Source of the DNA: Bacteroidota bacterium
GTDB taxonomy: Bacteria > Bacteroidota > Ignavibacteria > Kapaibacteriales > UBA961
NCBI GenBank assembly: GCA_018266765.1
Contig: JAFDZU010000013.1
Coordinates: 1 to 64,000, forward strand
Length of the DNA: 64,000 bases
Direction: 5' to 3'
In this document: positions 61,001 to 64,000 of the stretch, piece by piece
Numbering within the stretch: position 1 is the first letter of the stretch
Layout: each line of letters begins with the position of its first letter
Translations under genes and position numbers: made by a program
The notes under the pieces: generated by a model
What the model was told of the DNA's origin: nothing
The model's database searches: none
What the model saw: the letters and a program-made list of their open reading frames with translations, nothing else

Positions 61001-64000
61001 CTATCGAATGATATGTAATTCACGAGTAAAAACACCAGATTCGGTTTGTAATTTTATAAAATATGTTCCTTGGGGAAGCTGTATATCAGAATTAAATTTA
61101 TACTCTCCAACAGATTTCCATTCATTTAATAACAGTTTAGCTTCTACACCAAGTAGAGTAACAAAACTCAATTTGATATTCCCTGATTTAATGAGAGAGA
61201 AAGATATTGATACTTCTTTGGATGTGGGATTTGGAGAGCATTCAAGCCACATTCCTGTCAAAGCACCTTCTTCAACAGCTTCTAAACTACGGGTTGTAAA
61301 TCCCCATACTTCACTCCAAGGACTTGTACCCACTGTGTTTGTAGCATTTACTCTCCAAAAATATCGAGTATTTTGAGCAAGCCCACTATATGTACTTGAA
61401 TTTCCTATTATGCCTGCTTGATCTACAATTGTTGAAGCGAATGTGCTATCTTTTGATAATTGCACTCGATACGTTTCTGCCCCAGAAACAAGATTCCAAA
61501 CTACATTTCTAGTTTGAAGGACTCCTATAGTATCTTTTGCAGGAGATAGCAACATTGGCATTTCAGGTTTTTGGGGATTTTTTATGGTTGTGAATTTCCA
61601 AATGTCACTCCAAGCACTCGTTCCTACACTATTCGAAGCTGAAACTCTCCAATAATAAGTGGTCGTTTCGTTTAGTCCAATATATTTACAATACGGAGTC
61701 GGGACAACTGTGTCTTTCACAGTCGTTGAGAAATCTGCTTGTAGTGAAATTTGAACATGATAATTAGTTGCAACTGCTGCTCCATTCCAGAAAACAAATT
61801 TGGTAGTAGGAACGTTTGTTGAATCATTAGATGGTGATAATAAAATCGGCGAAGATGGAGCAACCGGTTGCGCTCCAATTGCAGAATAAATACCATTTCC
61901 ATAACTTGTCACCCAAATTTCATAAGGTTTATATGGATTAAAAAATACTCTTTGTGGCTGTCTGTACGGATAGTCAAATACTTGAGTGAATACTGGTGTC
62001 TCATTACTTAAATTACTTGTGAACCATAAACCATCGGATTCTGTAGTAACATACATTTCATCCGGTACAAGTGAATTAACTGTACATGATGACACTCTAT
62101 CTAACCCTGCTATTTTTTTCCATGTAACTCCACGGTCACGAGTTCTATAAAGTCCTCCCGTTCCACTTTTTGAACCATCTGCTCCATAACCACTGTAAAC
62201 ACAAGCATACCATGTATTTTGAGTAGCATCTTGAGGGTCCACTACGACATCTTTTGTCCAAAATTGCATATTGACATCTGTCCTATCTGACCATGTCGCA
62301 CCATTATCAGTAGAATAGAAAACTCCTGAACTCTTGGTAAATATTAGTGGAGTTCCACTTCTTCTTGCAGAATATGAACAAACAAGAGAGCCATCTTTGA
62401 GTACTTGAATAGAAAGTGGGTGCCCTTGTGTACGAGGAGGAGCTGAAAGTCGAGTCCAAGTCGAAGAGGAACCTTTATTTATATCATTTGACATATAAAT
62501 CCCTCCAAAACCACTACTTACGACACTTGCATACAATCTGTTCGGATTATTTGGATCTTCCGCAAGCCAAATTACAGGACGTTGAAAATCATGTAACAAA
62601 GTCCATGTTTTACCTGCATCTGTTGATGAAAGAACCTGACCGTTTAGTTGCTCTATCTTATCATCTGTTAATACACTCGGTTCATAAATATCATTTACAT
62701 TAGAAACTGCAGAATAGACGATAGAAGATTTTAGGTGTTTTAATGTATAATAAACTGTACTAAATGCTCCAAGCCCATTAAAAGCCCACGACGTACCTGC
62801 GTCAGTACTCGTAATTGCACCTAGCTCTGAGAGTCCTGCAATTATTTTTAAACTATCAGCCCAAGCTAAATTCCAACATTTTGTATTTTCTAATCCAACT
62901 CCTTTATAATTTTTCTTAAGTGGAGTAGCTGTACCTGCATTGTTCTGGCTTGTTGATTTAACATATCCCTGTCTCCAAGCAGTTCCACCATTTAGTGAGA
63001 AATATATTCCATTTAAATCAGTAATAGTAACTTTAGTAGCATCAGACCTATTAACATCCAATCCTGTACTATATCCACTAAATGACCAATCTTTATCACC
63101 TGAGAATCCTTGCCAACCGGTTGAAATATTAGTATTATTTGTAGTGAAGAATATTTTTGACCAACTTGCTCCAGCAGTTGTTGTTTTATAAACAATCGGT
63201 GTACCTGTTTCGTTTCCACCTGCTAAATATGCAACATTAATATTATTCGGAGCAGTTGCGATATAAAAAGGGTAATCAGCTGCTGATATCCCAGAAATTT
63301 TATATACCCATCCTGCTTGTCCTATATCAAGAGTGTACAGTCCCGTAAAACTTGCATAATCTGCACTCGTAACTCCTGGATAAACAGACAAATCATTTAA
63401 AGTTGTACAGAAAAGTCGTGTTGTAGTTCCTTGTTTTGCTCCTGCAAAGGAAACCATTGCTTCGCCAGCTTGAATACCACCATAAGGAATTAAACTAAAA
63501 GAACTTCCTCCATTTTGGGATAAAATTAGTCCAAGATTTGTTCCAATATAAATTACAGAACCATCAAAAAATACCCCTGCAATGTGACATGGAGGACTGT
63601 TTATACCACCGTACTTCAATGCAAATGTTTGACCACCATTTGTTGATGCGTAGATAGCTGTATAATCTGAAATTAATATGAATTCAGGATTGTTATAATC
63701 CACATAAAGTGAGTATGCTTCTCCGTCAGTAGGGTCGAATTGTAATGGTTCCCACGTCACACCACCATTAGTTGATTTGGTAGGAATAGAGAAGAAGTCA
63801 TATAAATTATTTAATGAATAAAGTGTGTTAGGGTCGTTGGTATATTGAATCTTACCTGTAAAAATGCCGCTTTGTAACGTACGAAAGTCCAATGTATTCC
63901 ATGAATCTCCCAGATTTGTTGTGTGAAATACACTACTTCTTTCTGATGCGACAAATATTTCATTAGGATTATTTGGGTTAATTGATGGACTTGAAAATGC
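61001..64000 (-). CDS. Large T9SS surface protein with Asp-box propeller and two Fn3 domains, 5'-truncated
   Basis: The frame runs off the window at base 64000, so the amino terminus is missing; about 999 residues are visible. The first ~690 consist of many Asp-box units (STNGGQTFALKYG, TSTDAGTSWAFNG, SSTDAGKTWTLLHD, YSTDNGATWSDR, YRTRDRGVTWKKI), forming a sialidase/Vps10-like beta-propeller. Two fibronectin type III domains follow, each starting with PxLLSPxxDxxxV and ending TSxWSxxWxFTT. The last ~85 residues are a T9SS sorting domain (ECSPNPTSKEVSISF, PQGTYFIKLQTESGVFTREL, end HIIR). No catalytic residues can be named; a glycan-binding or adhesive role is plausible. Confidence 0.9.
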   Translation of the reverse strand, partial: AFSSPSINPNNPNEIFVASERSSVFHTTNLGDSWNTLDFRTLQSGIFTGKIQYTNDPNTLYSLNNLYDFFSIPTKSTNGGVTWEPLQFDPTDGEAYSLYVDYNNPEFILISDYTAIYASTNGGQTFALKYGGINSPPCHIAGVFFDGSVIYIGTNLGLILSQNGGSSFSLIPYGGIQAGEAMVSFAGAKQGTTTRLFCTTLNDLSVYPGVTSADYASFTGLYTLDIGQAGWVYKISGISAADYPFYIATAPNNINVAYLAGGNETGTPIVYKTTTAGASWSKIFFTTNNTNISTGWQGFSGDKDWSFSGYSTGLDVNRSDATKVTITDLNGIYFSLNGGTAWRQGYVKSTSQNNAGTATPLKKNYKGVGLENTKCWNLAWADSLKIIAGLSELGAITSTDAGTSWAFNGLGAFSTVYYTLKHLKSSIVYSAVSNVNDIYEPSVLTDDKIEQLNGQVLSSTDAGKTWTLLHDFQRPVIWLAEDPNNPNRLYASVVSSGFGGIYMSNDINKGSSSTWTRLSAPPRTQGHPLSIQVLKDGSLVCSYSARRSGTPLIFTKSSGVFYSTDNGATWSDRTDVNMQFWTKDVVVDPQDATQNTWYACVYSGYGADGSKSGTGGLYRTRDRGVTWKKIAGLDRVSSCTVNSLVPDEMYVTTESDGLWFTSNLSNETPVFTQVFDYPYRQPQRVFFNPYKPYEIWVTSYGNGIYSAIGAQPVAPSSPILLSPSNDSTNVPTTKFVFWNGAAVATNYHVQISLQADFSTTVKDTVVPTPYCKYIGLNETTTYYWRVSASNSVGTSAWSDIWKFTTIKNPQKPEMPMLLSPAKDTIGVLQTRNVVWNLVSGAETYRVQLSKDSTFASTIVDQAGIIGNSSTYSGLAQNTRYFWRVNATNTVGTSPWSEVWGFTTRSLEAVEEGALTGMWLECSPNPTSKEVSISFSLIKSGNIKLSFVTLLGVEAKLLLNEWKSVGEYKFNSDIQLPQGTYFIKLQTESGVFTRELHIIR

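Overview
The window is a chromosomal segment of an AT-rich bacterium from the Bacteroidota/Chlorobiota (FCB) side of the tree. Four gene products end in the C-terminal sorting domain of the type IX secretion system (T9SS). The promoter in front of one tRNA-Lys fits the Bacteroidetes pattern (TTTG, 19 bp, TAnnTTTG). The arginine genes include the SOTCase/AOTCase-type carbamoyltransferase used by Bacteroidetes and Xanthomonas in place of ordinary ornithine carbamoyltransferase. Ribosome binding sites are mostly weak. Together with the HPr kinase/PtsN cluster and the DUF1800/DUF1501 pair, this suggests an Ignavibacteria- or Kapabacteria-like lineage; that finer placement is inference. No phage, plasmid, transposase or CRISPR array is visible.

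Layout. 1-4.5 kb: tail of a T9SS cargo protein, PBP2, and a solute-binding lipoprotein overlapping the PBP2 stop. 4.6-11.3 kb (minus): a tightly packed arginine biosynthesis cluster (argD, cupin, argF', unknown, argB, argE', argH) with acpS upstream. 11.4-20.8 kb (plus): a BamA-like barrel, arginase, an outer-membrane protein, hpf-hprK-ptsN, a secreted coiled-coil protein, pyruvate/2-oxoacid dehydrogenase E1 alpha and beta, and murD. 20.8-29.6 kb: a glycosyltransferase, an ECF sigma factor with its membrane partner, CcmB with a receiver-PAS-histidine kinase, a hydrolase, a nuclease-fold lipoprotein and proline dehydrogenase. 29.7-40.2 kb (minus): a secreted T9SS metalloprotease, then a housekeeping run (tmk, rsmI, tadA, nudix, ppx, small membrane protein, era, ferredoxin), a PAP2/haloperoxidase-like protein and dnaN. 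40.3-45.8 kb (plus): psd, a PhoD-like phosphatase, DUF1800 and DUF1501.

45.8-47.3 kb is the only stretch that looks like accessory DNA. It holds a 21-bp minisatellite with an inverted copy at its edge and a frameshifted RDD membrane-protein gene flanked by two direct copies of a ~92-bp element made of two palindromes. From 47.3 kb housekeeping resumes: gcvP, tRNA-Lys(CTT), an acyl-CoA carboxylase beta subunit, ddl, a DUF2007 protein, tRNA-Arg(ACG), rpsT, tRNA-Lys(TTT) and ccmF. A four-gene operon joined by ATGA overlaps follows (class V aminotransferase, rdgB, a CMD-like protein, dacB). The window closes in a large T9SS protein with Asp-box and Fn3 repeats, cut off by the window edge.

Links between genes. 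Peptidoglycan synthesis is spread over mrdA, murD, ddl and dacB. Cytochrome c maturation is split between ccmB and ccmF, 30 kb apart. TadA and its likely substrate tRNA-Arg(ACG) are both present. Arginine synthesis sits about 1.8 kb from an arginase. No convincing new defence or mobile system is present. The best candidates for something undescribed are the paired-palindrome repeat, the 21-bp minisatellite, the unknown protein inside the arginine operon, the hendecad coiled-coil protein next to ptsN, and a Tat-leader plus T9SS-tail protein.
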